Origin: [Flexibacter] sp. ATCC 35208
Lineage (GTDB): Bacteria > Bacteroidota > Bacteroidia > Chitinophagales > Chitinophagaceae
NCBI RefSeq assembly: GCF_001975825.1
Contig: NZ_MTKN01000010.1
Coordinates: forward strand, 1 to 64,000
DNA: 64,000 nt
Direction: 5' to 3'
The position numbers and the translations under genes are program-made. A model generated the notes under the pieces. The model ran no database searches. It had not been told where the DNA came from and saw nothing but the letters and a program-made list of their open reading frames with translations. Below are positions 26,754 through 35,971 of the stretch, in pieces (the stretch's first letter is position 1; each line of letters starts with the position of its first letter).

Positions 26754-27847
26754 TGCAGATATATTTAGACAATATTGTGTTTACGATTCAAAGGGCAGGC
26801 GGTGTGTCTATGTATTGGTATGAGCTACTGAAAGGGCTCTGCAATACAGATCTGCCGCTGAACTTTCTGAATGCGGATCTGCATTCTGACAATCTCTTTG
26901 AGCAGCAGCTTGACTATAGTCCTTATCCCTGTATCCGTGAAAGCTGGATACCTCCAAAGTATCTGCGCTACCTGCCATTGCGGTACACACTGCCTTCCAG
27001 TGCTGTATTTCATGGTGGTTACTTACGTGTATCACCCCAAAAAGATATCGTCAACATTCTCACATTACATGACTTTGCACATGAGCGAAGGATGGCTACC
27101 CGATTCCCCCGCGGGCTGGCCAACATCCGGCAAAAGGCTTATGGCATACGCCATGCAGACGGTATTATCTGCATCTCAGAAAGTACCCGGAAAGAGCTAT
27201 TGTATTTCTATCCCAAAACGGATCCTGAAAAAGTCAGGGTTATTCTTCATGGTATTGCTGATTGCTTTTATCCCCTGAACAAACAGCAGCCGCCTGACTT
27301 CGCATTGCCCCCGTCACCTTATATTCTGTACATCGGCGTGCGCGGCCACTACAAAAACTTCGATCAGGCAGTGGCAACATTGCAGTTATTACCAGCCCAA
27401 TACCAGCTGGTGATAGCAGGTGGTGAACCCTGGCAGTCCAAAGACAGGGAGGTACTGGAACAGGCCATTCCAGGCAGGTATCATATACTCCGGGATGTGA
27501 GTTCCTCAGCGCTGAACATCCTATACAATTATGCCTGGTGCCTCTTGTATCCTTCCTCCTACGAAGGCTTTGGATTTCCACCTGGAGAAGCCATGAAGGC
27601 GGGTTGCCCGGTAGTTGCTACCTACACCACTTCCATACCGGAAGTGACAGGTACCGCAGGGCTACTGGTGAACAACCCCTCTCCTGCTGCATTTGCAGAA
27701 AAAATCCAATTGCTCGAAGATCAACATTTCAGGGATACAATTATTCAGGCGGGGTATACCCGATCGCAATTCTTTACATGGGACAAAAGCATTCAGGAAA
27801 CAATCGCTTTTTACAAACATTGCTGGAACACTAAATTTTCACTATGA
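26753..27847 (+). CDS. Glycosyltransferase family 4-like
   Basis: The protein has the GT-B architecture: an N-terminal half with LTLHDFAHERR and GIRHADGIICISESTRKEL, and a C-terminal half with YILYIGVRGHYKNF, LVIAGGEPW and the donor-binding PSSYEGFGFPPGEAMKAGCPVV, where the two glutamates of the E-x7-E motif are visible. GT4 enzymes transfer sugars with retention. I use the ATG at 26753 overlapping the preceding TGA; a GTG at 26750 is an alternative with one more residue. The end overlaps the next gene by four bases. Confidence 0.9.
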   Translation: MQIYLDNIVFTIQRAGGVSMYWYELLKGLCNTDLPLNFLNADLHSDNLFEQQLDYSPYPCIRESWIPPKYLRYLPLRYTLPSSAVFHGGYLRVSPQKDIVNILTLHDFAHERRMATRFPRGLANIRQKAYGIRHADGIICISESTRKELLYFYPKTDPEKVRVILHGIADCFYPLNKQQPPDFALPPSPYILYIGVRGHYKNFDQAVATLQLLPAQYQLVIAGGEPWQSKDREVLEQAIPGRYHILRDVSSSALNILYNYAWCLLYPSSYEGFGFPPGEAMKAGCPVVATYTTSIPEVTGTAGLLVNNPSPAAFAEKIQLLEDQHFRDTIIQAGYTRSQFFTWDKSIQETIAFYKHCWNTKFSL

Positions 27848-28587
27848 ATTTCATTTTCAAAATTGCCGACGCGGCCAAAGTTTTTTTACAATCAGGAAGA
27901 GGTCTCAGTGCCTTGTGGAAAAAAGGAGGATCCATTGCCTCCACCACAATTTTGCATAACTGTAAACACTATATTCCGGAAATAAAAACAATCATCGATG
28001 TAGGCGCCAACCAGGGACAGTTTGCGCTTTCTGCACGTTTCTTTTATCCACGTGCCGGTATTCATTCTTTTGAGCCGGTGCCGGCTGTATTTCACACATT
28101 GCAGCAAAACATCAGCAAGGCGAAAGGTATCAGTACGTACAACTTTGCACTGGGTAGTACCAACGGCTTCCTGGAGTTCTTTCAGAACGATTATTCACAT
28201 GCCAGCTCTGCACTGCATGTATCAAGTATACAGCAACAGTTTTTCCCACAGACCGCTTCTGAACACCAGATCAAAGTACCTGTAAGAAGGATAGACGACC
28301 TGTTTAGAAACATTCCTTTTGAAGCACCGGTGCTCCTGAAACTGGATGTACAGGGGTTTGAAAAAGAAGTACTGAAAGGGGCTGCTGCAAGCCTGGACAA
28401 AATAGATTACCTCCTGTTCGAAACATCGTTCGTACCTATGTATGAAGGAGAACCCCTCTTTGATGAGATGCATAATTATGTAAAAGAGCTGGGATTTGAA
28501 TTCATCGCTCCTGTTGGTTTCTGCCAGACAGATGCTTTGCAAATTTTACAAATGGACTTGTTGTATAAACGAAAAACAGCAGCCTGA
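27844..28587 (+). CDS. FkbM family methyltransferase 3
   Basis: The 247-residue protein shows TIIDVGANQGQFALSARFF (SAM motif I), IHSFEPVPAVFHTLQ, APVLLKLDVQGFEKEVLKGA (D-x-Q-G in place of D-x-E-G) and YLLFETSFVPMYEGE. The N-terminal 30 residues are basic and amphipathic. It closes the tightly packed part of the operon: 185 bases separate it from the priming transferase gene. Confidence 0.88.
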   Translation: MNFIFKIADAAKVFLQSGRGLSALWKKGGSIASTTILHNCKHYIPEIKTIIDVGANQGQFALSARFFYPRAGIHSFEPVPAVFHTLQQNISKAKGISTYNFALGSTNGFLEFFQNDYSHASSALHVSSIQQQFFPQTASEHQIKVPVRRIDDLFRNIPFEAPVLLKLDVQGFEKEVLKGAAASLDKIDYLLFETSFVPMYEGEPLFDEMHNYVKELGFEFIAPVGFCQTDALQILQMDLLYKRKTAA

Positions 28588-28778
28588 GCTGATCATCTTT
28601 TTTTTAAAGGAGTAAGAACAAAAAGCGTAGCAGTTTTGTAATAATAAAACCAAGCAAGCCCCCAAATTCACCACTCCGATCTTCATAGCCTACCCAAACC
28701 TGACTGAGTTAAAAACTAACAGTAACGCCAATAGGAAATTGATATACGGCAACCGATGCCTACTGTAATCTTGTGACT

Positions 28779-30182
28779 ATGAAGAATCGAAATTATGCTG
28801 TACAATATTTACGGCACTTTATTGACTTTACCATACTGGGAGCGGCATTTGTACTTACCAGATACTATATCAGTACCAAGGGGGGGATGATATTTACTCC
28901 CCTGGATTGGATACTGCTTAGTATCAGTATCAGCACCTGGATCGCGCTCGGCTCGTCTCTCCGGTTGTATGTTGAATATGATAAGGTTAACTCGTTTTCA
29001 TTTGAATTTGTAGCTGTATTGAAAAATGTATTGTTACAATCATGCGTACTCACCTTCCTGTTTTTTTATCTCTTCAAAAACTATAGCTACCCACGCACCT
29101 TTACGTTATTGTATTCCACATATGTATTTGCGGGTGTATTGTTCACAAGATATGCAGTAAAGAAAACCCTGCTGAAACTCCGCAATCAGCGGCATCGCAA
29201 AAAAAATGTTCTGATCGTAGGCACTGGCGAAACTGGTATCGACTTTTATCACACTATTACCAATAACGGTCATTTCGGTTATAACTGTATCGGTTTTGTA
29301 GGCGACCAGGCGCAAACACAGTTACATGGGCAATACCTGGGCAATCTCTCTGAACTGACCAATATACTGGAAGCAAATGAAATAGACGATGTGATCGTTG
29401 CCCTGCCGGAATATGCCAGGGACCAGACGGAAAGCATTATTGTAGCCAGTGAACGCGCCGCAAAAAATGTGAAGATCATTCCCAATGTACACCAGTATTG
29501 TTCCCCTACGGTGAGTATGAACCTGTTGGGATCTTTTCCACTGGTAAACATCCGTTCCTGTCCGCTGGATGATCCTGCATTACAAAGAATAAAGCGGGGG
29601 TTTGATATCGCATTTACGCTCGTACTTTTCACTGCTTTCAGCTGGTTGTTCCTGCTGATTGCGGCGCTCATCAAACTGACGTCAAAAGGTCCGGTATTTT
29701 TCAAACAGGAAAGGTGGGGGCTGAAAAATAAAAAGATCACCTGCTATAAGTTCCGTTCCATGATCGTACAGACCAGTGAAGTGGATGCGAACGGCAGGTT
29801 CCTGCAGGCAACCCGCAATGACAGCCGTGTTACTTCAATAGGCAGGTTCCTGCGTAAAACCAATCTTGATGAATTGCCACAGTTTTTCAATGTGCTGTTG
29901 GGCAACATGTCATTTGTAGGTCCGCGTCCACATGCCACTCCCCTGCATATAGAATCAAGGGAAACGGTGCAACACTATATGCGCAGGCAGATGGTAAAAC
30001 CGGGCATCACAGGATGGGCACAGGTAAATGGTTGCAGGGGTGAAACCAGCCAGTCAGGTATGATGCAGAAAAGAGTAGACTACGATATCTGGTATATTGA
30101 AAATTACAGCTTCTGGCTGGATTGCCAGATCATATTCCAGACAATGGTGAACATGATAAAAGGGGATAAGAACGCTTATTAA
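28779..30182 (+). CDS. Undecaprenyl-phosphate sugar phosphotransferase (priming enzyme)
   Basis: The product has four N-terminal membrane segments, a central CoA-binding-like domain ([17 protein letters not shown], about residues 145-260), a fifth helix (about 285-305) and the bacterial sugar transferase domain with [46 protein letters not shown] and [16 protein letters not shown]. This is the EpsL/WbaP/PHPT family that transfers a sugar-1-phosphate to undecaprenyl phosphate and starts repeat-unit assembly. I use ATG 28779; a GTG two codons earlier is possible. Confidence 0.93.
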   Translation: MKNRNYAVQYLRHFIDFTILGAAFVLTRYYISTKGGMIFTPLDWILLSISISTWIALGSSLRLYVEYDKVNSFSFEFVAVLKNVLLQSCVLTFLFFYLFKNYSYPRTFTLLYSTYVFAGVLFTRYAVKKTLLKLRNQRHRKKNVLIVGTGETGIDFYHTITNNGHFGYNCIGFVGDQAQTQLHGQYLGNLSELTNILEANEIDDVIVALPEYARDQTESIIVASERAAKNVKIIPNVHQYCSPTVSMNLLGSFPLVNIRSCPLDDPALQRIKRGFDIAFTLVLFTAFSWLFLLIAALIKLTSKGPVFFKQERWGLKNKKITCYKFRSMIVQTSEVDANGRFLQATRNDSRVTSIGRFLRKTNLDELPQFFNVLLGNMSFVGPRPHATPLHIESRETVQHYMRRQMVKPGITGWAQVNGCRGETSQSGMMQKRVDYDIWYIENYSFWLDCQIIFQTMVNMIKGDKNAY

Positions 30183-30186
30183 GAAT

Positions 30187-31422
30187 ATGTCCGAACGATT
30201 ATTACTGATTACAGGCAACTATAGTCCTGAGCCAACCGGAATTGGAAAATACAATGGGGAAATGATACAATGGCTGGCGGATAAAGGTCACGATTGTACT
30301 GTCATTACTACTTATCCTTATTACCCACACTGGAAGATACAGCCTCCTTATGAACAGCAGGGACGCTGGTATAAAAAGGAAGTACACGGGAGGCTCACTG
30401 TTTATCGCTGTCCTCAGTATATACCGGCAGCGCCATCAGGTATGAAACGTATATTGATGGATGCGACCTTTTTTATCGCTGCGTTCTTTCGGTTATTCAC
30501 ATTGTTGTTTACCACGAAATTCGATGTGGTCATGGTGGTCGTACCCCCGTTCCATTTAGGCTTTCTGGGCCTGTTGTACAAGTGGATCAGGGGGGCGCGG
30601 CTGCTCTATCACATACAGGACATGCAGATAGAAGCAGCCCGTGACCTACAGATGATCCGTTCCCGATGGCTGATCAATACCTTGTTCCGCATGGAACGTT
30701 TTATACTCCGCAGGGCAGACCTGGTAAGCAGTATTTCGGAGGGTATGATGCGGAAGATTGCGGCCAAATCAGGCAGGGACATCTTCTTTTTCCCAAATTG
30801 GGTAGCCATCAGTCATTTCTTTCCCATCACAGAGAAAGCGATTCTCAAAGCAGATTTTGGCTTCCATGCGCAGGATAAAGTGATACTATATTCAGGTGCT
30901 ATTGGCGAGAAACAGGGGTTGGAATCCATACTGGAAGTAGCCGGCGCTATGCAGACAGATACCCGGCTGAAGTTCCTGATCTGTGGGTCAGGGCCCTATA
31001 AAACAACTTTGGAAAACAAGGCGCAGGCCATGTCTTTGCACAATGTGATCTTCTACCCTACCCAGCCTTCTTCGCAATTCAACCGGTTCCTGAACATGGC
31101 AGACATTCACCTGGTAATACAAAAAGCCAATGCCGCCGACCTGGTGATGCCAAGTAAGCTCACTACGATACTGGCAGTAGAAGGATTAGCATTGATCACG
31201 GCCAATGAAGGTACCAGTCTGTACGAGCTGGTAAGGACAAATGAAATGGGTATAGTGGTGCAGGCAGAAAACCAGCAGGCGCTGTATGAGGGATTGCTAC
31301 AGGCTATAAACGAAGATTCCGGACACATCACCAGTCGTGCTGGAGACTATGCCCGGAACTTTCTCGCTATAGATTCGATTATGACAAGCTTTGAACAGAC
31401 AGCGATTAAGGCTGCCAGATAA
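30187..31422 (+). CDS. WcaI-like glycosyltransferase (GT4)
   Basis: The 411-residue protein resembles colanic acid glycosyltransferase WcaI: NYSPEPTGIGKYNGEMIQWLADKGHDCTVIT near the start, YYPHWKIQPPY, VVVPPFHLGFLGLLYKW, YHIQDMQIEAARDLQMI, and in the donor half VILYSGAIGEKQGLE and NAADLVMPSKLTTILAVEG. It starts 4 bases after the priming enzyme and likely adds the second sugar. Its last 17 bases overlap the 3' end of the lipoprotein gene on the other strand. Confidence 0.88.
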   Translation: MSERLLLITGNYSPEPTGIGKYNGEMIQWLADKGHDCTVITTYPYYPHWKIQPPYEQQGRWYKKEVHGRLTVYRCPQYIPAAPSGMKRILMDATFFIAAFFRLFTLLFTTKFDVVMVVVPPFHLGFLGLLYKWIRGARLLYHIQDMQIEAARDLQMIRSRWLINTLFRMERFILRRADLVSSISEGMMRKIAAKSGRDIFFFPNWVAISHFFPITEKAILKADFGFHAQDKVILYSGAIGEKQGLESILEVAGAMQTDTRLKFLICGSGPYKTTLENKAQAMSLHNVIFYPTQPSSQFNRFLNMADIHLVIQKANAADLVMPSKLTTILAVEGLALITANEGTSLYELVRTNEMGIVVQAENQQALYEGLLQAINEDSGHITSRAGDYARNFLAIDSIMTSFEQTAIKAAR

Positions 31423-32137
31423 TGCGTGCACCACCTTTTACATCGCCGCTGTATTCAGTGGAATTGAATATCACACTGCAGAAGCTGATAGTGGTTACGT
31501 TATTATCAATAGATACATAAACAGATCCTGATGATGTATCTGTGGTCCATGGAGCAGTAGTGATCGCCTTGGCCGTCAGTCTGCAATAGCCTGAAGGCAG
31601 TGAAGAACTGGATTTCTGGATAGAATAGATACCTTCAGCAGGAGGCTGATTGTTGGGAAATTCTACAGTAATAGTAGCATTCCCGTTTGTAGCAGTAACT
31701 ACGTAATCGCTGGTACCAGTAGTCCCTACTACCTTATTGAAGGAGAGGTCAACCACACCTTGCAGGGTAGCCTGGTTACTATCCAGACCACAGGCGTTTG
31801 TAGGGCCAGTGACAACGATAGTATCAGAATTGCCGGTGTAGGTACAGCCACCTGTGGTAGTTACAGTTACTGAATACACATATTTGCCTCTGGTAGGAGC
31901 AGAGATCTTAGGTGCCGCATCTGTTGATGTATACCCATTGGGGCCGGACCAGACATAGGATTGAACGGCACTTACACCAGAACTGGAGAGCGTGAGCGTT
32001 TCATTGTTACCAATGGGACCATTGCTTTTGACTTTGGGCTTAAGGCCTGTATCGCAGGCGGCTCCGCCTTTGGAACATCCTGTTAGCGCGCTGATCCATC
32101 CTAAGATTAATACGATAAATATAGATTTATACTGCAT
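31406..32137 (-). CDS. Lipoprotein with Ig/PKD-like repeat
   Basis: I start at 32137, where MQYKSIFIVLILGWISALTGC forms a lipoprotein signal peptide with Cys at 21; the open frame extends 27 codons upstream without such a signal. The mature part contains LSSSGVSAVQSYVWSGPNGYTSTDAAPKI and GKYVYSVTVTTTGGCTY, typical of PKD-like or SprB-type surface repeats in Bacteroidota, and a C-terminal beta-rich domain (ATITVEFPNNQPPAEGIYSI). Function unknown; probably surface exposed. It overlaps the end of the glycosyltransferase gene on the opposite strand by 17 bases. Confidence 0.75.
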   Translation of the reverse strand: MQYKSIFIVLILGWISALTGCSKGGAACDTGLKPKVKSNGPIGNNETLTLSSSGVSAVQSYVWSGPNGYTSTDAAPKISAPTRGKYVYSVTVTTTGGCTYTGNSDTIVVTGPTNACGLDSNQATLQGVVDLSFNKVVGTTGTSDYVVTATNGNATITVEFPNNQPPAEGIYSIQKSSSSLPSGYCRLTAKAITTAPWTTDTSSGSVYVSIDNNVTTISFCSVIFNSTEYSGDVKGGARIIWQP

Positions 32138-32572
32138 TGCCAAATATTCATCAATACGAAATAATATTATATGCTTTACTGCCGTTAATATGTAACCAAT
32201 AGCTCCAGCGTCATACAAAATGTTCCATTTTTACTACCGCACATAGCTCTTCCAGCAAGAACAACCCTCGTTGCTTTGGCATCATATTGGATAAAAGGAT
32301 GTAAATCGGAAATAAATATAGTAAATACTTTAGTTATTAGTATTTTTTAATATTAATAATATATGAACAGATACGGGTTTAGGTGCGTTAAAAAGATTAA
32401 AATTATATCAGTATCAAGGGGTTGGAGGGCATATATTATATAGGTAAAAAAAATTAAAAAAGTCAAAATTTAATAGAGAATTTAACATTTTAGATGAAAA
32501 ATGGCTGTTTTCCGGGAGAGTTGGGCATAGATGATAATGGGGGTTTTAAAATGACTTGTGTGGATAATTTTC

Positions 32573-32616
32573 AAAAAAAAATCGCTTTTACCTGACGGTA
32601 AAAGCGATTTTTTTTG
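32573..32616. terminator. Bidirectional terminator downstream of the GH2 gene
   Basis: A-run plus atcgcttttacc, loop tgac, then ggtaaaagcgat plus T-run: a stem of about 20 bp if the A/T flanks pair. In - orientation it would end the GH2 transcript. Confidence 0.88.
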
Positions 32617-32620
32617 ACGC

Positions 32621-32640
32621 TGGCCTGCGGCCGGCTAATA
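32621..32640. repeat. REP-like GC palindrome, copy 1
   Basis: On the - strand it reads tattagccggccg followed by caggcca. It matches 17 of 20 positions with 60851-60870, also beside terminators. The core gccggc/ggcc can fold back on itself. Confidence 0.45.
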
Positions 32641-32672
32641 AAAATGAGACTGGACTATAATTGAGGGCCAGA

Positions 32673-35297
32673 TTATTTTATTTCAATTACTTGTTCTGCC
32701 AGGTTCCAGCCGCTCACAGTTACCTGTGCTTTGCCGCTTTTACCAATTGCATCACCACTGATAATCACTACTTTCTCTTCTCCAGGCACTACTGATACAT
32801 AGTTATCATTGTAGAACACAGGCAGAATTCTCTTCTTTGTCTGTGCATCTACCAGTGATACCCTGTTAAAGAATGCCAGCGGACCACCTTTAGGGTTGCT
32901 GATCTTCACATGGATATCATTGCCTGATTTAGTTGCCGTGATCTGTGGTTTAGCAGCCTGCATGTTCTGCAGACCGGAGTAGTTGCCTTTTGCATCAGGG
33001 AACCAGTACAGGTTATCATCCATCACAGTTTTATCAGCTTTGATGAGGCGTACTGCCAGGAACACACCTTCCTTCTCTCCCAGCTTATCCAGGAAAGCTT
33101 TGATGTTCATGATCTTCTGTACATTGGATGGACCGATTTCAGAGAACACCTGTGTGATCAGCGTATCATGACCTTTCATATCATATGCTTTCAGTTGCAG
33201 CATGATGTCGTGATAGTAATCGAAAGTATTGTTTACAATGAATACTGTACCATCGGTTGGATTGATCATACCATGTACAGGTGTAGCACCGGCTCTGTTA
33301 CCATACAGACAGGCGTTTGGATCCAGGTAGTAATCGTAGTGCTGTCCACGTAATGCAGTCCATGGGTTCTGTGTTTTCCAGATGATCACACCTGTGTACC
33401 AATCCCACATATGAGAACTGAAACCTTCCATCAGGCCACGGTACTGATCATAGTTTACCAGCTGTGCCTTGTTCGTCCAGTCCCTGATATCTTTGGGTTT
33501 ACCATATACATCCAGTGAATTGAAGTAAGGAATGTATTTGTGATAATCCCATACTGAATCAACACCACCAGATTTATTTTCAGGACCTACCAGGTTTTCT
33601 TTTGGTATAAAGCGTTCCAGTGATTCCAGGTCGCCTACGCCAACAGAGCCTACTTCGGAGTTGAACGGCCAGGTTCTTTCATTCCAGAATACATTCAGCG
33701 GCTGCCAGTTGTAAGGGCCGTCGCCATTGCCCCCCAGCATGTTGTAAGACATACTATCGGTGTTGGAATAATGGAAGAAGTAACGTGTACCATCCAGTTT
33801 AGGCATAATGCTGTCTGCCAGCACATCGAAGATATCTGTAGGAGGGGTAATTTCATTACCACCACACCAGAATGCCAGGGAAGCGTGGTTACGCAGCAGT
33901 TTTACCTGGTCCGCAGCGGAGTTGATCCACAGGCGGTGATCATCAGGATATTGTCTGCGGGTCCACTGGTCTTCTTTCTTCATTGGGTCTACCCAACGAC
34001 CGTTACAGTCGCCGCTCATCCAGAAGTCCTGGAATACCAGCATACCGTATTTATCACAAGCCTGGAAGAACTCAGGCCTTTCGGTGAGACTACCACCCCA
34101 TATACGGATCAGGTTCAGGTTCATGTCGCGGTGGAAACGAACTTCTGCATCGTAACGCTCGTTGGTGAAGCGGAACATTGCATCGGAAGTGATCCAGTTA
34201 CCACCCTTGATGAAGATATTCTGACCATTTACAGAGATCTCACGGCTTCTGGTGTGCGCATTCCAGAAAGTACGGATTTCGCGTACACCTACAGTGATTT
34301 CTTCAGTATCGTCTACTTTGGTATTTTCTACAAACTCTACCTTGCTCTGGTACAGGTTCTGCGGGCCATAACCGGCAGGCCACCAGAGTTTAGGATCTTT
34401 CAGTTCCAGGTCGGGCAGTTGTACTTCGGTATGTGCTTTTGGCGCCAGCGTTACTTTGCTGCTCACGGTCACACCACCAATGGTATAACGCAGGGTACCT
34501 GCAATGGTTTTTGCAGTAGCGTTATCCAGTTCTGCGCTTACCTTGATTGTAGCAGGGGCCTGCTTGCCTTCCGGCCATCTTGGACCTGGTACATTGGTTA
34601 CCACGTGTGGGTTGCTGATGTTCACAGCACCTGTTTTTTCGATGGTCACCTTGTCCCATATGCCGGTATTACGATCGCGCATGGGCTGAATCCAGTCCCA
34701 ACCCGCGGTGTACTGAGGGCCTACGTTTTTTGCAATCGTACCATCGCCACCCTGGCCACCATTAGGATTACCAATATTGACAGGTGGATATACGATCACC
34801 GCCAGGCGGTTTTTGCCATCCTTTGCGAGGAAGGAAGTAATGTTGTAAGAATGACGGATGTAGGTACCGTAGTGGGTAGTCGCGTTCAGGCGGTGACCGT
34901 TCAGGTAGATATCGCAACCGTCGTTTACGCCTCTGAAGTGCAGCCAAACCTGGCGGTCAGCAGCAGGAGTCGCTTCTGAGAAGTCTTTTACGAACCAGTA
35001 AGTATAATGATCGCGCCCTGTGGTATAGATATCAGGTATACGTTCATTATTCATTCCATAGAAAGGATCTGGAACAAGTTTGTTGTTCAGTAACGTCGTT
35101 AAGACGGTACCCGGCACAGTAGCTGGTAACCAGCCTTTGAGCCCATAGGCAGGTGTTGACAGTGCTTCGCCCTTTACAGTGACGTCGGATACATTTGCAC
35201 ATTCCCAGCCACTATTAAGTTCATATTGGCTTTGCGCCATCAATTGTAAAAAGGGTGCCAGTAAGAGACCTGTCACATTCAGTAGTTTCCGGACCAT
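32673..35297 (-). CDS. Glycoside hydrolase family 2, exo-beta-glucosaminidase/mannosidase-like
   Basis: The start at 35297 gives a signal peptide (MVRKLLNVTGLLLAPFLQLMAQ). Then come a jelly-roll sugar-binding domain (WLHFRGVNDGCDIYLNGHRL), an Ig-like domain, the TIM barrel (FIKGGNWITSDAMF, LIRIWGGSLTE, FWCGGNEITPP with acid/base E482, and FNSEVGS with nucleophile E548) and C-terminal Ig domains. The GGNW and WGG motifs and an overall size of 874 residues fit the CsxA-like exo-beta-D-glucosaminidase branch of GH2 more than beta-galactosidases, but mannosidase activity cannot be excluded. It would act in the periplasm or outside on chitosan- or mannan-type oligosaccharides. A consensus promoter lies at 35347-35377. 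Confidence 0.9.
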   Translation of the reverse strand: MVRKLLNVTGLLLAPFLQLMAQSQYELNSGWECANVSDVTVKGEALSTPAYGLKGWLPATVPGTVLTTLLNNKLVPDPFYGMNNERIPDIYTTGRDHYTYWFVKDFSEATPAADRQVWLHFRGVNDGCDIYLNGHRLNATTHYGTYIRHSYNITSFLAKDGKNRLAVIVYPPVNIGNPNGGQGGDGTIAKNVGPQYTAGWDWIQPMRDRNTGIWDKVTIEKTGAVNISNPHVVTNVPGPRWPEGKQAPATIKVSAELDNATAKTIAGTLRYTIGGVTVSSKVTLAPKAHTEVQLPDLELKDPKLWWPAGYGPQNLYQSKVEFVENTKVDDTEEITVGVREIRTFWNAHTRSREISVNGQNIFIKGGNWITSDAMFRFTNERYDAEVRFHRDMNLNLIRIWGGSLTERPEFFQACDKYGMLVFQDFWMSGDCNGRWVDPMKKEDQWTRRQYPDDHRLWINSAADQVKLLRNHASLAFWCGGNEITPPTDIFDVLADSIMPKLDGTRYFFHYSNTDSMSYNMLGGNGDGPYNWQPLNVFWNERTWPFNSEVGSVGVGDLESLERFIPKENLVGPENKSGGVDSVWDYHKYIPYFNSLDVYGKPKDIRDWTNKAQLVNYDQYRGLMEGFSSHMWDWYTGVIIWKTQNPWTALRGQHYDYYLDPNACLYGNRAGATPVHGMINPTDGTVFIVNNTFDYYHDIMLQLKAYDMKGHDTLITQVFSEIGPSNVQKIMNIKAFLDKLGEKEGVFLAVRLIKADKTVMDDNLYWFPDAKGNYSGLQNMQAAKPQITATKSGNDIHVKISNPKGGPLAFFNRVSLVDAQTKKRILPVFYNDNYVSVVPGEEKVVIISGDAIGKSGKAQVTVSGWNLAEQVIEIK

Positions 35298-35319
35298 AGT
35301 TATGCATGAAAGTTTAGAA

Positions 35320-35331
35320 GGCAATATTGCC
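35320..35331. promoter_or_regulatory. 12-bp palindrome in the GH2 leader
   Basis: ggcaatattgcc is a perfect palindrome between the predicted start of transcription (about 35340) and the ATG at 35297. Its place fits an operator that blocks transcription or a leader hairpin. Confidence 0.4.
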
Positions 35332-35346
35332 TGTTCACTGTTCTGA

Positions 35347-35377
35347 CAAAAATATACGTTGGAATTCCAAAATCAAA
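35347..35377 (-). promoter_or_regulatory. Consensus Bacteroidota promoter of the GH2 gene
   Basis: On the - strand TTTG (35374-35377) is followed after exactly 19 bases by TATTTTTG (35347-35354), matching TTTG-N19-TAnnTTTG. It would give a leader of about 45 bases. Confidence 0.75.
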
Positions 35378-35446
35378 ATGATGCTGATTAGTTAGGTCAA
35401 ATATGAATTACAAAAGGAGAATTACGTATTAGAAAGGGGGAAATAA

Positions 35447-35474
35447 AAAAGCCCCTTTGGTTAAAGGAGCTTTT
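35447..35474. terminator. Terminator of the small lipoprotein gene
   Basis: aaaagcccctttggttaaag folds with the following gagctttt: a 12-bp stem with one mismatch and a GGTT loop, 15 bases after the stop of the - strand gene. Confidence 0.75.
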
Positions 35475-35488
35475 AAAATACGTTTTTA

Positions 35489-35893
35489 TTATTCTGCTTG
35501 TGAAGCAACTAATACTATTTTAAGATAAAGGTCGCCAGGAGGATCTACTGTTGTACCGGTAGCGCCCTGAATTTCAAGATAGAGTACGCCTGGTTTGTAG
35601 GTGTATACAATACTGGAACCATTGTACACATCTGGTAAAGCTTCCCAGGTAGTACCATCACCGGAAATATATGCTAATACGCCATCAGTCTGGTTTGTAC
35701 TTTCATTAATTTCAGGCATATTAATCTGTGCATAGTAAGTTTTTGTAGTCTGGTCATATTGCCAGGCAGTGGAGGCAACAGATGTCTGAATTGTAATGTT
35801 AGGAACCTCTTGTGTGATGTACTCTTTTTTACAGCCAGAAACAAGGGACCCCAGGCCTAATACCAGTACAGCAAGCAATAATTTAGTTTTCAT
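35489..35893 (-). CDS. Small lipoprotein, unknown function
   Basis: The 134-residue product has a lipoprotein signal peptide (MKTKLLLAVLVLGLGSLVSGC, Cys at 21) followed by KKEYITQEVPNITIQT. The mature domain of about 110 residues is beta-rich with many aromatic residues (TAWQYDQTTKTYYAQINMP, TTWEALPDVYNGSSIVYTY). I do not recognise a family. It has its own terminator and lies between the GH2 gene and the HEAT/oxidoreductase pair, probably as a single transcript. Confidence 0.75.
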   Translation of the reverse strand: MKTKLLLAVLVLGLGSLVSGCKKEYITQEVPNITIQTSVASTAWQYDQTTKTYYAQINMPEINESTNQTDGVLAYISGDGTTWEALPDVYNGSSIVYTYKPGVLYLEIQGATGTTVDPPGDLYLKIVLVASQAE

Positions 35894-35971
35894 AAATAAG
35901 CATGTATTGATTAATTACAGAATAAGGAACATATATCCTAATCTTCAAATACGATGCCATATTTTGTAGAA

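Larger units (their letters stand above)
32138..32672. other. AT-rich spacer with terminator and REP-like palindrome
   Basis: Between the divergent start of the lipoprotein gene and the end of the GH2 gene there is no supported gene. The stretch 32300-32480 is over-rich in A/T. It ends with a strong hairpin (32573-32616) and a GC palindrome (32621-32640). Confidence 0.5.

Noticed and set aside
33771..34979. A 402-codon open frame on the + strand
   Set aside because: It lies wholly inside the GH2 gene on the opposite strand, whose motifs are unambiguous; no domain or signal is visible in the antisense product. Codon bias of the real gene explains it.
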